From NCBI RefSeq assembly GCF_003148625.1, contig NZ_QGGO01000004.1, positions 1-61,489 on the forward strand: a stretch of 61,489 nt of DNA. Direction: 5' to 3'. The DNA comes from Arcicella aurantiaca. Its GTDB lineage: Bacteria > Bacteroidota > Bacteroidia > Cytophagales > Spirosomataceae. Under the pieces are notes generated by a model. That model had not been told where the DNA came from, made no database searches, and saw nothing but the letters and a program-made list of their open reading frames with translations. The first letter of the stretch is position 1. Each line of letters starts with the position of its first letter. The position numbers were made by a program, and so were the translations under genes. Positions 40,781 to 51,059 of this stretch are shown here, piece after piece.

Positions 40781-41908
40781 TTACACCAACACAACTTCTC
40801 CAAACTTTACAATTTTTAATTCATCAGCTCCAATTTTATTTTCTGCTTTGAGTTTTTCTAAAACGATGGCAGGTTCGTTCAGAGGTTCATCAGATAAATC
40901 GAATGTTCCAAAATGAAAAGGAATTAAATGCTTTGCTTTACAGTCTTTAAAAGCACGAACAGTGTCATTAGGCTCTTGGTGATTATATTTCATAAACCAA
41001 GTTGGAGCAAAAGCACCTGCACCAATTATGGCAACATCTATATTGGGAAACAACTCTCCTATTTTCTTAAAATGTGTGCCATTTCCATAGCCCGAATCTC
41101 CACCAAAATAAATGGTTTTAGTCGCTGATTTTAAGATAAAACCACCCCAAAGCGTTTCATTGGCATCATTCATTCCACGGTTCGACCAATGACATGAGGG
41201 AACAAATACGATTTCAAGATTATTATCTGTTTTATATTTCTGAAACCAACCAGCTTCTTGAATTTCATGATTTGGCATCCAATTTTGAAGTAATGATTGC
41301 ATTTTCAAACCTGTCAAAACCTTCGCATTTGGATTTTGCTTCTGAAGTAGTTTCAAGCTGTTCTTATCACAATGGTCATAATGCGAATGAGAAATGAGAA
41401 TATAATCCAGATTAGTTAGTTTCTGAGGGTCAATCGGGAATTCAGAAAACCGTTTGCTTGACGACAGAAATTCCATATAAGGCACAGGAACATTTCCTAA
41501 AAGTGGGTCAATTAAAATGCGTTTTCCTGCTAAACGAATAAAAATTGTGGCATGACCCAACATTACAATAACATCATCTGTACCATTCAAAAATGAATCA
41601 TCTTTAATGACCTGTGTTCCTTGTGTTTGGTTGTTTTTTCGTTCTTTGAAAGGGTTTTTAGAAGTCTGCCATTTTAATACATTTCCAAATGAAGCTTTCT
41701 CATAACCAACGGTATCCATATTCAAGAATAATCCATTTTCATCAGTGGGGTTTCCACCGTTTTTCTCCCATTCTCCCCAAACTGTTTCTAATGCAGCGTT
41801 TTTAGTTATTTGTTTCATTTGTCTTTTTTGAGATAAAAGGATTCCCCCTCCGAGTGTGGAAACAGCCGTTATCGCAACAGTATTTTTAATAAACTTTCTT
41901 CGTTTCAT
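40781..41908 (-). CDS. Tat-exported MBL-fold metallo-hydrolase, NAPE-PLD-like
   Basis: 375 residues. The N-terminus MKRRKFIKNTVAITAVSTLGGG is a twin-arginine-type signal. A metallo-beta-lactamase fold follows: MLGHATIFIRLAGKRILIDP, the metal motif SHSHYDHCDKNSL, later ligands in FGGDSGYGNGTHF and IPFHFGTFD. This matches UlaG/NAPE-PLD-type hydrolases, which cleave phosphodiester or lactone bonds; the substrate here is unknown. It lies downstream of the SusCD–DUF1735 operon but beyond that operon's terminator, so it is probably separate. Confidence 0.85.
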   Translation of the reverse strand: MKRRKFIKNTVAITAVSTLGGGILLSQKRQMKQITKNAALETVWGEWEKNGGNPTDENGLFLNMDTVGYEKASFGNVLKWQTSKNPFKERKNNQTQGTQVIKDDSFLNGTDDVIVMLGHATIFIRLAGKRILIDPLLGNVPVPYMEFLSSSKRFSEFPIDPQKLTNLDYILISHSHYDHCDKNSLKLLQKQNPNAKVLTGLKMQSLLQNWMPNHEIQEAGWFQKYKTDNNLEIVFVPSCHWSNRGMNDANETLWGGFILKSATKTIYFGGDSGYGNGTHFKKIGELFPNIDVAIIGAGAFAPTWFMKYNHQEPNDTVRAFKDCKAKHLIPFHFGTFDLSDEPLNEPAIVLEKLKAENKIGADELKIVKFGEVVLV

Positions 41909-41979
41909 AATTAACTACACATTTTTAGCGTGTTTTAAATGCTAACAAAAAAGACATATTTTTCATCCCATTTAGCAAC

Positions 41980-42011
41980 AAAAAAGGCTCATCTTTCGAC
42001 GAGCCTTTTTT
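41980..42011 (-). terminator. Terminator of the SusC–SusD–DUF1735 operon
   Basis: 11-bp arms AAAAAAGGCTC (41980–41990) and GAGCCTTTTTT (42001–42011) with a 10-base loop and flanking A/T runs, 21 bp past the DUF1735 stop. Confidence 0.85.
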
Positions 42012-42032
42012 TAATAGCTAATTCTTTGAAAT

Positions 42033-42974
42033 CTATCGTTTAGCTTTGAAAGTGAATGTTTCATCAAAACTTACACGGTGAGGAGTAATTACAGATGGTT
42101 GGTTCATCCAATATTTAATTTTCAAAGTTTTTGTCGCAGGGTCCCATTTATTTACACCAGATGGGTCTAATTCAGCAGAACGACCATTAGAAGCTGGCTG
42201 CCCATACACATTAATAATACTTGCAACAGTATTATCTTCTTTGAAATTAATAGCTAAACCAAAAGCACCATAATATGAAAGAGAACCTGCATTCAAGATA
42301 GAATGGAATGGATTTGAAGACAAAGCCTTATCTCTCATAATTACTTTCAACGCTCCATCAGTTACTAACTCCATTTCAGTAGGATAGTTACCTGTAAGAG
42401 CTGCATTAGCCAAGTCAACCATTGTACCAGTAGTTGTATAAACGGCATCAAATCGGTTTTTAGCAATCACCTGAAAAATAGCAGTTGACAAACCATTTCT
42501 TAATTTATAAGCTCCTGCATTTGCAATTTTAACTGCAATTGCATACGTTTTAGAAGCGTCTAATTTTGTTGGGTCAAATGTTAATTTGATTGTTCTGGCA
42601 AAATCTCCACCTTTCATAGCAACCTCCGTTTCCGACAATTTATATAAATTGGTAGGTAGTGGAGTGAAAGTTGTCTGATGTGCAGTATTGTATGCCGTAA
42701 TAGCGGCATCATTAAGCTGTAAACTTATGTTAAGCGAGTTATTAGCTAATTCAGAGATTGAATTTGCCTCTCTAACTACTTCAAAAAGATCAATAGTTTT
42801 ATCGCCTGCCACCAAATCAACACCTACGATATTTAGTTCCTCGCCTCCCGTAGGAATTTTCACAAAATTATCGCCTTTCCCTGATATAATATCTGAACCT
42901 TCTTGAACGCAAGCAAATGTTAATGCAAGCATTACAAGGGGTAAAATTTTGATTGATTTGAAATATTTTCTCAT
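42033..42974 (-). CDS. DUF1735 domain lipoprotein
   Basis: 313 residues. Lipoprotein signal ending at LALTFAC (Cys22). Beta-rich DUF1735 domain (about 35–170; AITAYNTAHQTTFTPLPTNLYKLSE, split, and DPTKLDASKTYAIAVKI), then a second beta domain. Such lipoproteins accompany SusCD pairs (often written SusE/F-like or BT_3987-like) and bind ligand at the cell surface. Third gene of the operon, 43 bp after susD. Confidence 0.88.
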   Translation of the reverse strand: MRKYFKSIKILPLVMLALTFACVQEGSDIISGKGDNFVKIPTGGEELNIVGVDLVAGDKTIDLFEVVREANSISELANNSLNISLQLNDAAITAYNTAHQTTFTPLPTNLYKLSETEVAMKGGDFARTIKLTFDPTKLDASKTYAIAVKIANAGAYKLRNGLSTAIFQVIAKNRFDAVYTTTGTMVDLANAALTGNYPTEMELVTDGALKVIMRDKALSSNPFHSILNAGSLSYYGAFGLAINFKEDNTVASIINVYGQPASNGRSAELDPSGVNKWDPATKTLKIKYWMNQPSVITPHRVSFDETFTFKAKR

Positions 42975-43017
42975 TTTTTTACAAATTTATTTTGATATAA
43001 ATTATAATAATACCCTA

Positions 43018-44457
43018 TTACTTATCCCACCAAACTCTTGAATCTTGTGTATCGCCACCAGTTAATTTTGCAGCAGCTGCTTTATAATTAACACCATTGA
43101 TTGTTGATTCGTTTGTTCCATAAGCATAACGACGAGGGATTTGTTTACTACTATTCGTTGCATTTACAGAAGGTTTCAAAGCAGGCACTCCTGTTCTACG
43201 CCATTCAGCCCATCCCATATTTCCGTCTGGGAAAAATGCTACATAACGTTGTGTCTGGATTTTCGTCATTGCGTTAGAAGCCAAATCAATATTAGCAGAA
43301 GTCATGAAAGTATTAAACTTAGTTTGGTCAAAAACACCCCATTGTTTCCAAGACATTTCAATTCCTTTGCTATACATATCCTTAACGTTCTCGCTTGTCC
43401 AACCTAATTGAGCAGCTTCAGCTCTTGCAAGATAAGCATGAGCGGCTGTCAGAATGAAAGATTGAGAAGTAGCTGCACGAAGAGCAGGTGCTAATACAAA
43501 AGAAAAGTCAGCATAAGTTGCAGAAGTTGCCACATCACGAGTCAAACCATAAGGCATTGGAGCAATTTGTCCTTTACCATTTGGAGCAGCGGCAGTTTGC
43601 AACCTTGCATCTTGGTTATCACTCAAGATTGTAGCAAATTGAGAACTCAAAGCATAATCTTTACGTCCATCATATAAAGAAAACCAAGGGTTTTTGAAAG
43701 TTCCACCCGGATAAGTAATTGCAGCATTATCAGCATTTGCATCGATTACACCACCTGATAAAGCATCAATAAATTGAGCCTTACCTGTTGTTGGGTCAAT
43801 TTTAGAAATACGCAAAGCCATAACCAAACGAAGAGAGTTTGCAAACTTTTTCCATTTAGTAGCATCTCCAGCGAAAAGGATATCACCTTTTACCGCAACA
43901 CCGCCATCAAATTGAGCAGCAGCTTCTTTTAATTCTTTAAATAGAGCTGTATAGACTTCCTGCTGAGAATCATATTTAGGATTGATTTTCTCTTGCAATG
44001 CCTCCGACATAGGAATGTCACCCCAACGGTCAGTCATGGTTAAGAATGTATAAGCCTTGATAATTCTTGCAATCGCAATTTGGTTCTTATTAGACCCATT
44101 ATTAGAGGCATAAACAGCCGTAGCAGCGTTTGAGTTTTGATTGATGATATTTTGTAAGTCATATAACATTCCTGCATATATACCATCCCAAGCTACTTGT
44201 TGAGTAGAGTAGTTTGATGATTCTGTATATTGAGTTTCTGAAATATATTGACAATACAAAGAGCCTAAAAGTCCTCCTGTTGTAGCAGGACCATCCATTG
44301 CTATTAATGAGTTCGTTAGCAAAGCAGATGTTACAGGCGTGGCAATTGCATTTGGAGTTACATTCATATCTCCAAAATCAGTTAGACTACAACTTGATGC
44401 AGCAAAAAGCACAGAAGTAAGACCTAACGTTTTTATGATGTTTTTATTTATCTTCAT
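43018..44457 (-). CDS. SusD/RagB-like nutrient-binding outer-membrane lipoprotein
   Basis: 479 residues; lipobox LFAASSC (Cys23), then the SusD-like_2 pattern: LTDFGDMNVTPNAIATPVTSA, helical TPR-like repeats (IARIIKAYTFLTMTDRWGDIP) and a C-terminal MGWAEWRRTGVPAL and IPRRYAYGTNES. It binds the substrate above the SusC barrel. 24 bp after susC, clearly co-transcribed. No glycan-degrading enzyme lies in the operon, so the ligand cannot be told. Confidence 0.93.
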   Translation of the reverse strand: MKINKNIIKTLGLTSVLFAASSCSLTDFGDMNVTPNAIATPVTSALLTNSLIAMDGPATTGGLLGSLYCQYISETQYTESSNYSTQQVAWDGIYAGMLYDLQNIINQNSNAATAVYASNNGSNKNQIAIARIIKAYTFLTMTDRWGDIPMSEALQEKINPKYDSQQEVYTALFKELKEAAAQFDGGVAVKGDILFAGDATKWKKFANSLRLVMALRISKIDPTTGKAQFIDALSGGVIDANADNAAITYPGGTFKNPWFSLYDGRKDYALSSQFATILSDNQDARLQTAAAPNGKGQIAPMPYGLTRDVATSATYADFSFVLAPALRAATSQSFILTAAHAYLARAEAAQLGWTSENVKDMYSKGIEMSWKQWGVFDQTKFNTFMTSANIDLASNAMTKIQTQRYVAFFPDGNMGWAEWRRTGVPALKPSVNATNSSKQIPRRYAYGTNESTINGVNYKAAAAKLTGGDTQDSRVWWDK

Positions 44458-44481
44458 TTTACTAAAATTTTAAAGAAATAA

Positions 44482-47400
44482 TTAGAATCCTAATCTTACG
44501 TTAACACCGAATGATCTTGTTCCTGGGAACTGACCATTTTCACCATAGATTGTTGACAATTCAGAAGGGTCATAATTTCTATTTTTTGCATAGATTAACC
44601 AAGGGTTACGAGCCACAAATGAAACAGTTGCAGTTTGTAACACTTTTTTACCTTTCAATGGAATTTTATAACCAATACTCACTTCACGTAATTTGATAAA
44701 GTCTAAATCATGGACAAACTCTTCTGCAATGTTTCTATTACGGAATTGATGATAATACGTTTGAGCATCTACATAAGTATCAACGGCTTTACCTTCTTTG
44801 GTTACACCTACTACGTGTACACCACCACCATCAGCAACAGCATCACGAATTGGATTTCCTTTATCATTCATTCCTGCTGTTTTTTCTAACAAACCTGAAT
44901 AAGTACCCCAGCTATCAGATAGAGAGAAGTATTTACCACCCTTCGAGAACTCAACATTGGCACTCAATGTAAAATCTTTATAAGTCACTTGGTTTACCCA
45001 ACCACCCGTAAAGTCTGGAAGAACACTACCTAAATATTGTGCAGGATTTTGGACATAAAGACCGCTTTCATCTACCACTTTTACGCCATCTTTATAAGTA
45101 AATCCACCACCTCTGATTTGTCCCCAACCTAAACCAATTTGGTGAATAGTCGAAGCTCCAGAACTTGCAGAGAATGCACCATTAGCCAAGCTTCCACTTG
45201 CATCACGAGCTGTAACAGTCTCTACACCGTCAGCTAAAGAAACAATTTTAGAGGTATTTTTAGCAAAGTTCAAAGTAGAAGTCCAAGTAACATCTTTAGT
45301 CTTCACAGGCGTTGCATCTATGCTGATTTCTAAACCATTTCTTGTTAATTGCCCAGCGTTAATCAATTTTGAAGTAAATCCACTTGCTCCAGAAACAGGT
45401 ACGTTTAAGATTTCGTTAATTTTGTCTTCATTATAATAAGTAACGGCCAAACCATATCTATTCTTAAAGAATTTCAAGTCAATACCAAATTCATAAGAAG
45501 ATGATAAAGCTGGTTTGATATTAGCATCAACAATGGCATTTGGTGTACCCATAACTGCATTACCATTAAATTTATCTGTACCTAAAGTATAATTTAATGA
45601 TAATAAATAAGGGTCTAAGTCAGACCCAACTTGAGCCCAGCTACCTCTTACTTTTGCAAATGATAAAGCAGGAATTTTATCTTTCAATAATTCACTTGCT
45701 ACAAAACTACCGCCAATAGAAGGATAAGTATAAGAATTTGCACCCGCTGGAAGAGCAGAACTATTATCATTACGAAGTGACCCTTCTAAGAAAATCATAT
45801 CTTTATAACCCAATGATGCTCTTGCATAAATACTTCTTACTTCTTTTTTAGATCTAAAAGAAGACACAACTGGTGTTGAAACCGAGTTACTTAAAGCAAA
45901 ATAATCAGGAACAATTAAACCATCAACAGTATTACTTGATAATACACGGTATGTATCCTGACGAATGTTTCCACCAGCAATTAAATCAACGCTATAAGTA
46001 TCATTAAATTTATTGTTGTAAGTAGCAATTAATTCATAGTTATTTTCATTAGGAGTCCATCTATTGTTTACAAAGTTCCCTTGGTATTCAACTAAAGCAT
46101 AACTTGCTTTAAGACCCGTTTGAGTAGCACTTGTTTGTAAAATACTTGGAATAGCACTTTCAAAAGTAGTTGCTCCTCTATTAATACGTGCAAAACCTGC
46201 TACTTTAAGATGGTCATTAAATTTATACGTCAAATTAATATCACCAAAAAGTCTTTTTCTATTCTCAGTATATTTAACATTGTCAAAATAACTATGGAAA
46301 TTATACCAATAGTTTGCACCGTAAAATGCCACAGGATTACTTGCATCATACGAAGAAGGGTTATTATGATTCCAGCTTGCCAAAATTCCTTCTGGAGAAC
46401 GTAAATCTTTCAATTCTTTCACTTTGCCCATATCTACGTTTCTATGAAACCAAGAGTTAAAAGACCCAGTTGATTGATTTGAATAAGCATCATCAAATTG
46501 ACCATTAATGGTATAATCAACATAATTGAAATTGATACCTACCGTTAAGTTTTTACTTAAATCAATCGTTGTTTGAGAAGCAATTGTATATTTCGTACCT
46601 TTTGAATTATACAACATACCATTCTGATTTGTACCTGTCAATGAAATACGAGTTGAAAAATTCTCACCTGCTTTAGAGAAGTTCAAGTTTGTATTTGTCG
46701 CTACCTGAGACTCGAAGAAATCTCTAATATTATTTGGCTGAGGTGTCAATTTCTCAGTTTTTCCAGAATATTGAGTTCCCGGATACCACGAATACCAAGG
46801 AATATATTCTTGACCTACCATTCTTGGTCCCCATGAAGCATCATCAGAATAATCATGATAATATTTACCATCCAATGCTTTCCAAGCTGTTGGCATACCA
46901 TCTTGATAATTGAACTTAATCAAATCAGCAGAAGAACCTCCAGCATAAGAGTTTTGATAACTTGGTAAAATATAAACATTATCTACATAAACACTTTGAT
47001 TTACTTCAAGCCCAATTCCCTTTTTAACAACTCCTTTTTTAGAAGTCATCAAGATAACACCTGCATCACCTCTTTGTCCATAAAGAGCTGTTGCACTTGG
47101 TCCTTTCAATACAGAAACAGACTCAACGTCATCTAAGTTAATATCTGAAGAACCAACTGGTGTTCCATCCAATATATACAATGGAGCTTTATCCGAAAGA
47201 GAACCTGCACCTCTAATTCTGATAGAAGCATCACGTCCTAAGGCAACAGAAGACTGACTTCTTACTTGAATACCTGCAATTTTACCCGCTAAAGCATTGT
47301 TTAAGTTGGTTTGACGAATAGTGTTTAATTGTTCTTCTTTAACACTCTGAACCGAATATGAAAGAGCTTTTTCTGAACGTCTTTCACCAAGAGCAGTAAC

Positions 47401-47718
47401 TACAACTTCTTGTAACTGTGACGCATTTGAGCCAAGAGCAACATTGATAACAGTCTGATTACCAACCGATATGGTTTTACTATCAAAGCCAACAAAAGAA
47501 AATGTAAGTGAAGCACCACTACCCACGCTGATTTTGAAGCTACCGTCTGCACCAGTCGTTGTTCCTCGTGAAGTCCCCTTCACGGCAATACTAACTCCAG
47601 GTAATGGCGAATTATCTTCAGCAGATACCACCTTTCCTGAAACTTGTCTATCCTGAGCGTTGGTGTGTAACGCAAGCCCAAAAAATAGCACAGTAATAAT
47701 GAGTAAGAGTTTTCTCAT
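44482..47718 (-). CDS. SusC/RagA family TonB-linked outer-membrane protein
   Basis: 1,078 residues. Signal peptide MRKLLLIITVLFFGLALHTNAQ, carboxypeptidase-like domain (about 23–105; VSGKVVSAEDNSPLPGVSIA), LQEVVVTALGERRSEKALSY junction, plug (IRIRGAGSLSDKAPLYILDG; VSVLKGPSATALYGQRGDAG) and a barrel ending GVNVRLGF. TonB-driven importer paired with SusD. First gene of a three-gene operon. Confidence 0.95.
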   Translation of the reverse strand: MRKLLLIITVLFFGLALHTNAQDRQVSGKVVSAEDNSPLPGVSIAVKGTSRGTTTGADGSFKISVGSGASLTFSFVGFDSKTISVGNQTVINVALGSNASQLQEVVVTALGERRSEKALSYSVQSVKEEQLNTIRQTNLNNALAGKIAGIQVRSQSSVALGRDASIRIRGAGSLSDKAPLYILDGTPVGSSDINLDDVESVSVLKGPSATALYGQRGDAGVILMTSKKGVVKKGIGLEVNQSVYVDNVYILPSYQNSYAGGSSADLIKFNYQDGMPTAWKALDGKYYHDYSDDASWGPRMVGQEYIPWYSWYPGTQYSGKTEKLTPQPNNIRDFFESQVATNTNLNFSKAGENFSTRISLTGTNQNGMLYNSKGTKYTIASQTTIDLSKNLTVGINFNYVDYTINGQFDDAYSNQSTGSFNSWFHRNVDMGKVKELKDLRSPEGILASWNHNNPSSYDASNPVAFYGANYWYNFHSYFDNVKYTENRKRLFGDINLTYKFNDHLKVAGFARINRGATTFESAIPSILQTSATQTGLKASYALVEYQGNFVNNRWTPNENNYELIATYNNKFNDTYSVDLIAGGNIRQDTYRVLSSNTVDGLIVPDYFALSNSVSTPVVSSFRSKKEVRSIYARASLGYKDMIFLEGSLRNDNSSALPAGANSYTYPSIGGSFVASELLKDKIPALSFAKVRGSWAQVGSDLDPYLLSLNYTLGTDKFNGNAVMGTPNAIVDANIKPALSSSYEFGIDLKFFKNRYGLAVTYYNEDKINEILNVPVSGASGFTSKLINAGQLTRNGLEISIDATPVKTKDVTWTSTLNFAKNTSKIVSLADGVETVTARDASGSLANGAFSASSGASTIHQIGLGWGQIRGGGFTYKDGVKVVDESGLYVQNPAQYLGSVLPDFTGGWVNQVTYKDFTLSANVEFSKGGKYFSLSDSWGTYSGLLEKTAGMNDKGNPIRDAVADGGGVHVVGVTKEGKAVDTYVDAQTYYHQFRNRNIAEEFVHDLDFIKLREVSIGYKIPLKGKKVLQTATVSFVARNPWLIYAKNRNYDPSELSTIYGENGQFPGTRSFGVNVRLGF

Positions 47719-48082
47719 TTTGTGTTTGGTTTAAGTTAATTGATTTTGAAATATTACAAATTTGAAAGTGTAATCTTGACTAAACAGCATACAGGCGTCA
47801 TGACCTAACGATGGCAGTATCATTACGCTAATGTTTAAATTGCAGAATTTTACGATATGTTAATCTAATTAATAAGTAGTAGATAAATTACAACCTGTTA
47901 AATGGTAAATTCATATAATTTATAAAATACAAGGATTTAGAGATGTATATATAATCATATAGATTACACATACCAATAAAGGAGATGTTTGGGGAATTTT
48001 TAGTTTTAGTTAATGAAAATATTAATCTGTTTTAACTTATTATTTTATAATAATGTTAAGCTTTCAGATTTAAAATTAATAA
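47719..48082. other. 364-bp spacer upstream of susC
   Basis: AT-rich; no TAnnTTTG box on the minus strand and no strong palindrome seen. It must contain the susC promoter. Confidence 0.4.
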
Positions 48083-49729
48083 TTATTTCACAAATATACT
48101 CGTAAATGAAAAATTTTCTCCATCAAATAATCCTAAATCAGATAATTTGAGGTTCGGAATCACTAATAATGCCATAAACGAAAGACTCATAAAGGGTGAT
48201 TGTAAAGTACAGCCTAAATCTTTGGCAAAACGGTCAATTGCAGAATATTCTTTGGCGACCTCATAGCCGTCTTCACCGCTCATTATGCCTGCTATTGGTA
48301 ATTTCAAGACACTTTTTTGATTTTGTCCATCAAAACAAGAAACTCCCCCTTGTGCTTCTATAATTAAATTAACAGCTTCACAAATTGAGGCATCATCCAC
48401 TCCTACCGCAATAATATTATGAGAATCATGTGCAACTGATGAGGCTATTGCACCTTGTTTTAATCCAAAATTTTTAATAAATGCTACCGCTGGCGGAACA
48501 TTTTGATAACGGTTTACGACAGTTATTTTCAGAATATCATTTTCTACATCAGATACAATATTATTTCCTACACTTTTATAATTAGCTTCTGATTTTAACG
48601 TTATCAATTGTCCATCAAGCACTTCAATTACCTTGATTTTCGTACCCTCTTCCGAAGTCAAAACTTGAAAATCTTTGATTTGTTTTAGCTTACAATTAAA
48701 GTTATTGACAATCTTACTTGGCAAATTTGAAATATTAGAGCTTCCATTTTCAGCAACAATTTCTCCATTAATATAAGTTCGCAAAACGGTAAACGCTGTT
48801 AAATCTTCCACCATAATAAAATCGGCGGGGTCGCCTTCACGGAGTAACCCTACGGGTAAATGATAATGTAAAATAGGATTGACAGATGCCACTTGCAGAA
48901 TTTCAAATAATAATTCTGGGTATTTACTTAAAGCTCTTTTTACTAATTGATTGATATGTCCTTCTACTAAATTATCAGGATGTTTATCGTCTGAACAAAA
49001 CATCATATTTTGGTAATGGTCGGGCAATAGTCCTATTAATGCTTCAAAGTTTTTGGCAGCCGAACCTTCTCTAATCAAGATTTTCATGCCGTATTTCAAT
49101 TTATCTAAAGCTTCTTCTGCCGTAAAACATTCGTGGTCAGTTTCACAACCCGCTTCTATATATCTTCGAGCATCGTCTCCACGCAAACCTGGAGCATGAC
49201 CGTCAACAGGTTTCTGGTAGCGTTTTGCCAAAGCAATTTTCGCCATCATGTCAGGGTCTTGATTCAACACACCTGGAAAATTCATCACCTCCGCTAAATA
49301 GCCAATTTCTGTATAGTTCTTAAATAAATCCTCAATATCATCGGGCGTTATGGTTGCTCCTGCCGTTTCAAAAATAGTTGCAGGTACACATGAAGGAGCT
49401 CCAAAACAAAATTTGAAAGGTGTTTGACGAGCATTTTCAATCATGTATTCAACGCCTGCTTTTCCTAACACATTGCCAATTTCATGAGGGTCAGAAATGG
49501 TTGCAACCGTTCCATGAACAACCGCTAAACGAGCAAATTGTGCAGGAGTAAGCATTGAACTTTCTATGTGAACATGGGCATCTACAAAGCCCGAAAGAAT
49601 ATATGGACAATCTGATTTTTCCGTTGTGGATTCTATCTCAATTTTTTGGATAAATCCATTTTCAATTGTAATAGTACCGTATTGAATTGTACGTTCAAAA
49701 ATGTTAATAATATTCGCTGTTACTTGCAT
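48083..49729 (-). CDS. ade: Adenine deaminase
   Basis: 548 residues, cytosolic amidohydrolase converting adenine to hypoxanthine and ammonia in purine salvage. Metal-site motif [16 protein letters not shown] (about 47–62), [21 protein letters not shown] and [10 protein letters not shown] (metal-binding Asp/His) are all present; the C-terminal adenine-deaminase domain has [12 protein letters not shown] and GVSCFDGQ. Length is normal. It is encoded upstream of the SusCD operon on the same strand, 364 bp away, so co-transcription is unlikely. Confidence 0.95.
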   Translation of the reverse strand: MQVTANIINIFERTIQYGTITIENGFIQKIEIESTTEKSDCPYILSGFVDAHVHIESSMLTPAQFARLAVVHGTVATISDPHEIGNVLGKAGVEYMIENARQTPFKFCFGAPSCVPATIFETAGATITPDDIEDLFKNYTEIGYLAEVMNFPGVLNQDPDMMAKIALAKRYQKPVDGHAPGLRGDDARRYIEAGCETDHECFTAEEALDKLKYGMKILIREGSAAKNFEALIGLLPDHYQNMMFCSDDKHPDNLVEGHINQLVKRALSKYPELLFEILQVASVNPILHYHLPVGLLREGDPADFIMVEDLTAFTVLRTYINGEIVAENGSSNISNLPSKIVNNFNCKLKQIKDFQVLTSEEGTKIKVIEVLDGQLITLKSEANYKSVGNNIVSDVENDILKITVVNRYQNVPPAVAFIKNFGLKQGAIASSVAHDSHNIIAVGVDDASICEAVNLIIEAQGGVSCFDGQNQKSVLKLPIAGIMSGEDGYEVAKEYSAIDRFAKDLGCTLQSPFMSLSFMALLVIPNLKLSDLGLFDGENFSFTSIFVK

Positions 49730-49995
49730 TTTAAATGATGTTTTCCAGATGAAGTTTGAATCCTATATTGCATAAATACACTATTTTACGTTATAAATTG
49801 TTAATTTCGTAGCTAAATTCTTCGCTAATGCACGCCAAATCAATCGTCAACTACTGATTGAGAATAAATTAATCTCCTAATATTCAACACGTTATTCTAT
49901 TAAAATAATCATAAATGTTCATGCTTTTCACTGTCCCGAAGCATGGGTCTTTTTAACAAAAACTCTATTTTATCAATTGGGACTACTCTTGCATT

Positions 49996-50949
49996 ATGAA
50001 AAAAATATCATTTTTATTCCTTGCTATTATTGTTGCTTTGATGACTTCTTGTGGAATTACTCCCGATGTACAACCAGTAACCGACGACCTAACATTACCC
50101 CTTGCAGACGGAACATTAGACATCGCATTTACCGATTCGTTGACTAACAAAACTGGAACGGTAACCGCTGCCAGTGGCGACAATGTAAATGTTTCCTTAA
50201 TCATCAAAAAAACGCCAACAGGTGAAAAACCACGTATTATGCGTATTTTCATTACTGACAAGGCAAATTATCGTGGAAAAACAGACCAACCTTTGTTTGA
50301 AATCAAGTTGAAAAACATTGATGAACAAACCCAAACAATTGATTATACAGTTTCGCCAACTTCTGGAAAAGTGTATATTCATTGTGATGTTTATGACAAT
50401 AAGGACAAGGTAACTCGTAAGACTTTGATTGTAAATATTGCTTCGGAAGCTCAAATTGCTTCTTGGCAAAACGTTACACTCGGAGCTCAGTCAAATGCCG
50501 CAGCATCAAGACTTGCATCTGCCACAGGTGATTTATACAAAGTGTGTGACTTAGATTCAAATATCAGATACGTAGATATTACTTATGCAGCTTTAGGTTC
50601 GCCGTCGGTTAAACCTACATTTTTATCAAACCCACGTAGAGCAGCATTAGGTCTTTCTACTACAATTCCTACATCAAATACAGTTTGTGGAGGCGGAAGC
50701 ACTGCGGGAGGTTTAGCAACGTATTTTGTATTAGCTCCAACTACTGTTGATTTCGTAACAGCGAATGATGCAATTTTGGGAGGTTTAACAATTCCAGCAA
50801 CAGCACAAGACATTGTAGCTGAAGTTGGAAAAACATACGCATTCTTGAATGGTAGAAATAAGAAAGGCTTGATAAAAGTAACCAAAATTACAGCGGGAAC
50901 TACCGATTTCAACGGTACTATTACCTTTGATTTGAAAGTTCAGAAGTAA
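49996..50949 (+). CDS. Lipoprotein of unknown function
   Basis: 317 residues; lipoprotein signal MKKISFLFLAIIVALMTSC (Cys19), then beta-rich sequence with an Ig-like stretch (IMRIFITDKANYRGK … TQTIDYTVSPTSGKVYIHCDVYD) and a C-terminal domain containing two cysteines and TVCGGGSTAGGLATYF. I recognise no named family. Preceded by a 266-bp spacer divergent from ade and followed by a good terminator, so monocistronic. Confidence 0.75.
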   Translation: MKKISFLFLAIIVALMTSCGITPDVQPVTDDLTLPLADGTLDIAFTDSLTNKTGTVTAASGDNVNVSLIIKKTPTGEKPRIMRIFITDKANYRGKTDQPLFEIKLKNIDEQTQTIDYTVSPTSGKVYIHCDVYDNKDKVTRKTLIVNIASEAQIASWQNVTLGAQSNAAASRLASATGDLYKVCDLDSNIRYVDITYAALGSPSVKPTFLSNPRRAALGLSTTIPTSNTVCGGGSTAGGLATYFVLAPTTVDFVTANDAILGGLTIPATAQDIVAEVGKTYAFLNGRNKKGLIKVTKITAGTTDFNGTITFDLKVQK

Positions 50950-50969
50950 ATTTTTCTTTATGAAATACG

Positions 50970-50999
50970 AAAAGCCAAACCCAAAAAGGTTTGGCTTTT
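50970..50999 (+). terminator. Rho-independent terminator
   Basis: Perfect 12-bp arms AAAAGCCAAACC (50970–50981) and GGTTTGGCTTTT (50988–50999), loop of 6, T-run on the plus strand, 21 bp past the lipoprotein stop. Confidence 0.9.
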
Positions 51000-51033
51000 T
51001 AATGCGTAAATTTTCCGAATTGCCCTTTTCCTC

Positions 51034-51041
51034 TATCTTTG
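51034..51041 (+). promoter_or_regulatory. -7 box TATCTTTG of cmk
   Basis: An exact TAnnTTTG match 18 bp before the ATG at 51060. It also overlaps the TTG that would open a longer frame (51039), which rules that start out. Confidence 0.7.
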
Positions 51042-51059
51042 CAAACAAAAATCACAAAC

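Noticed and set aside
51039-51059. Upstream TTG start for cytidylate kinase
   Set aside because: The TTG is part of the TATCTTTG promoter box; the ATG at 51060 gives the normal family N-terminus.
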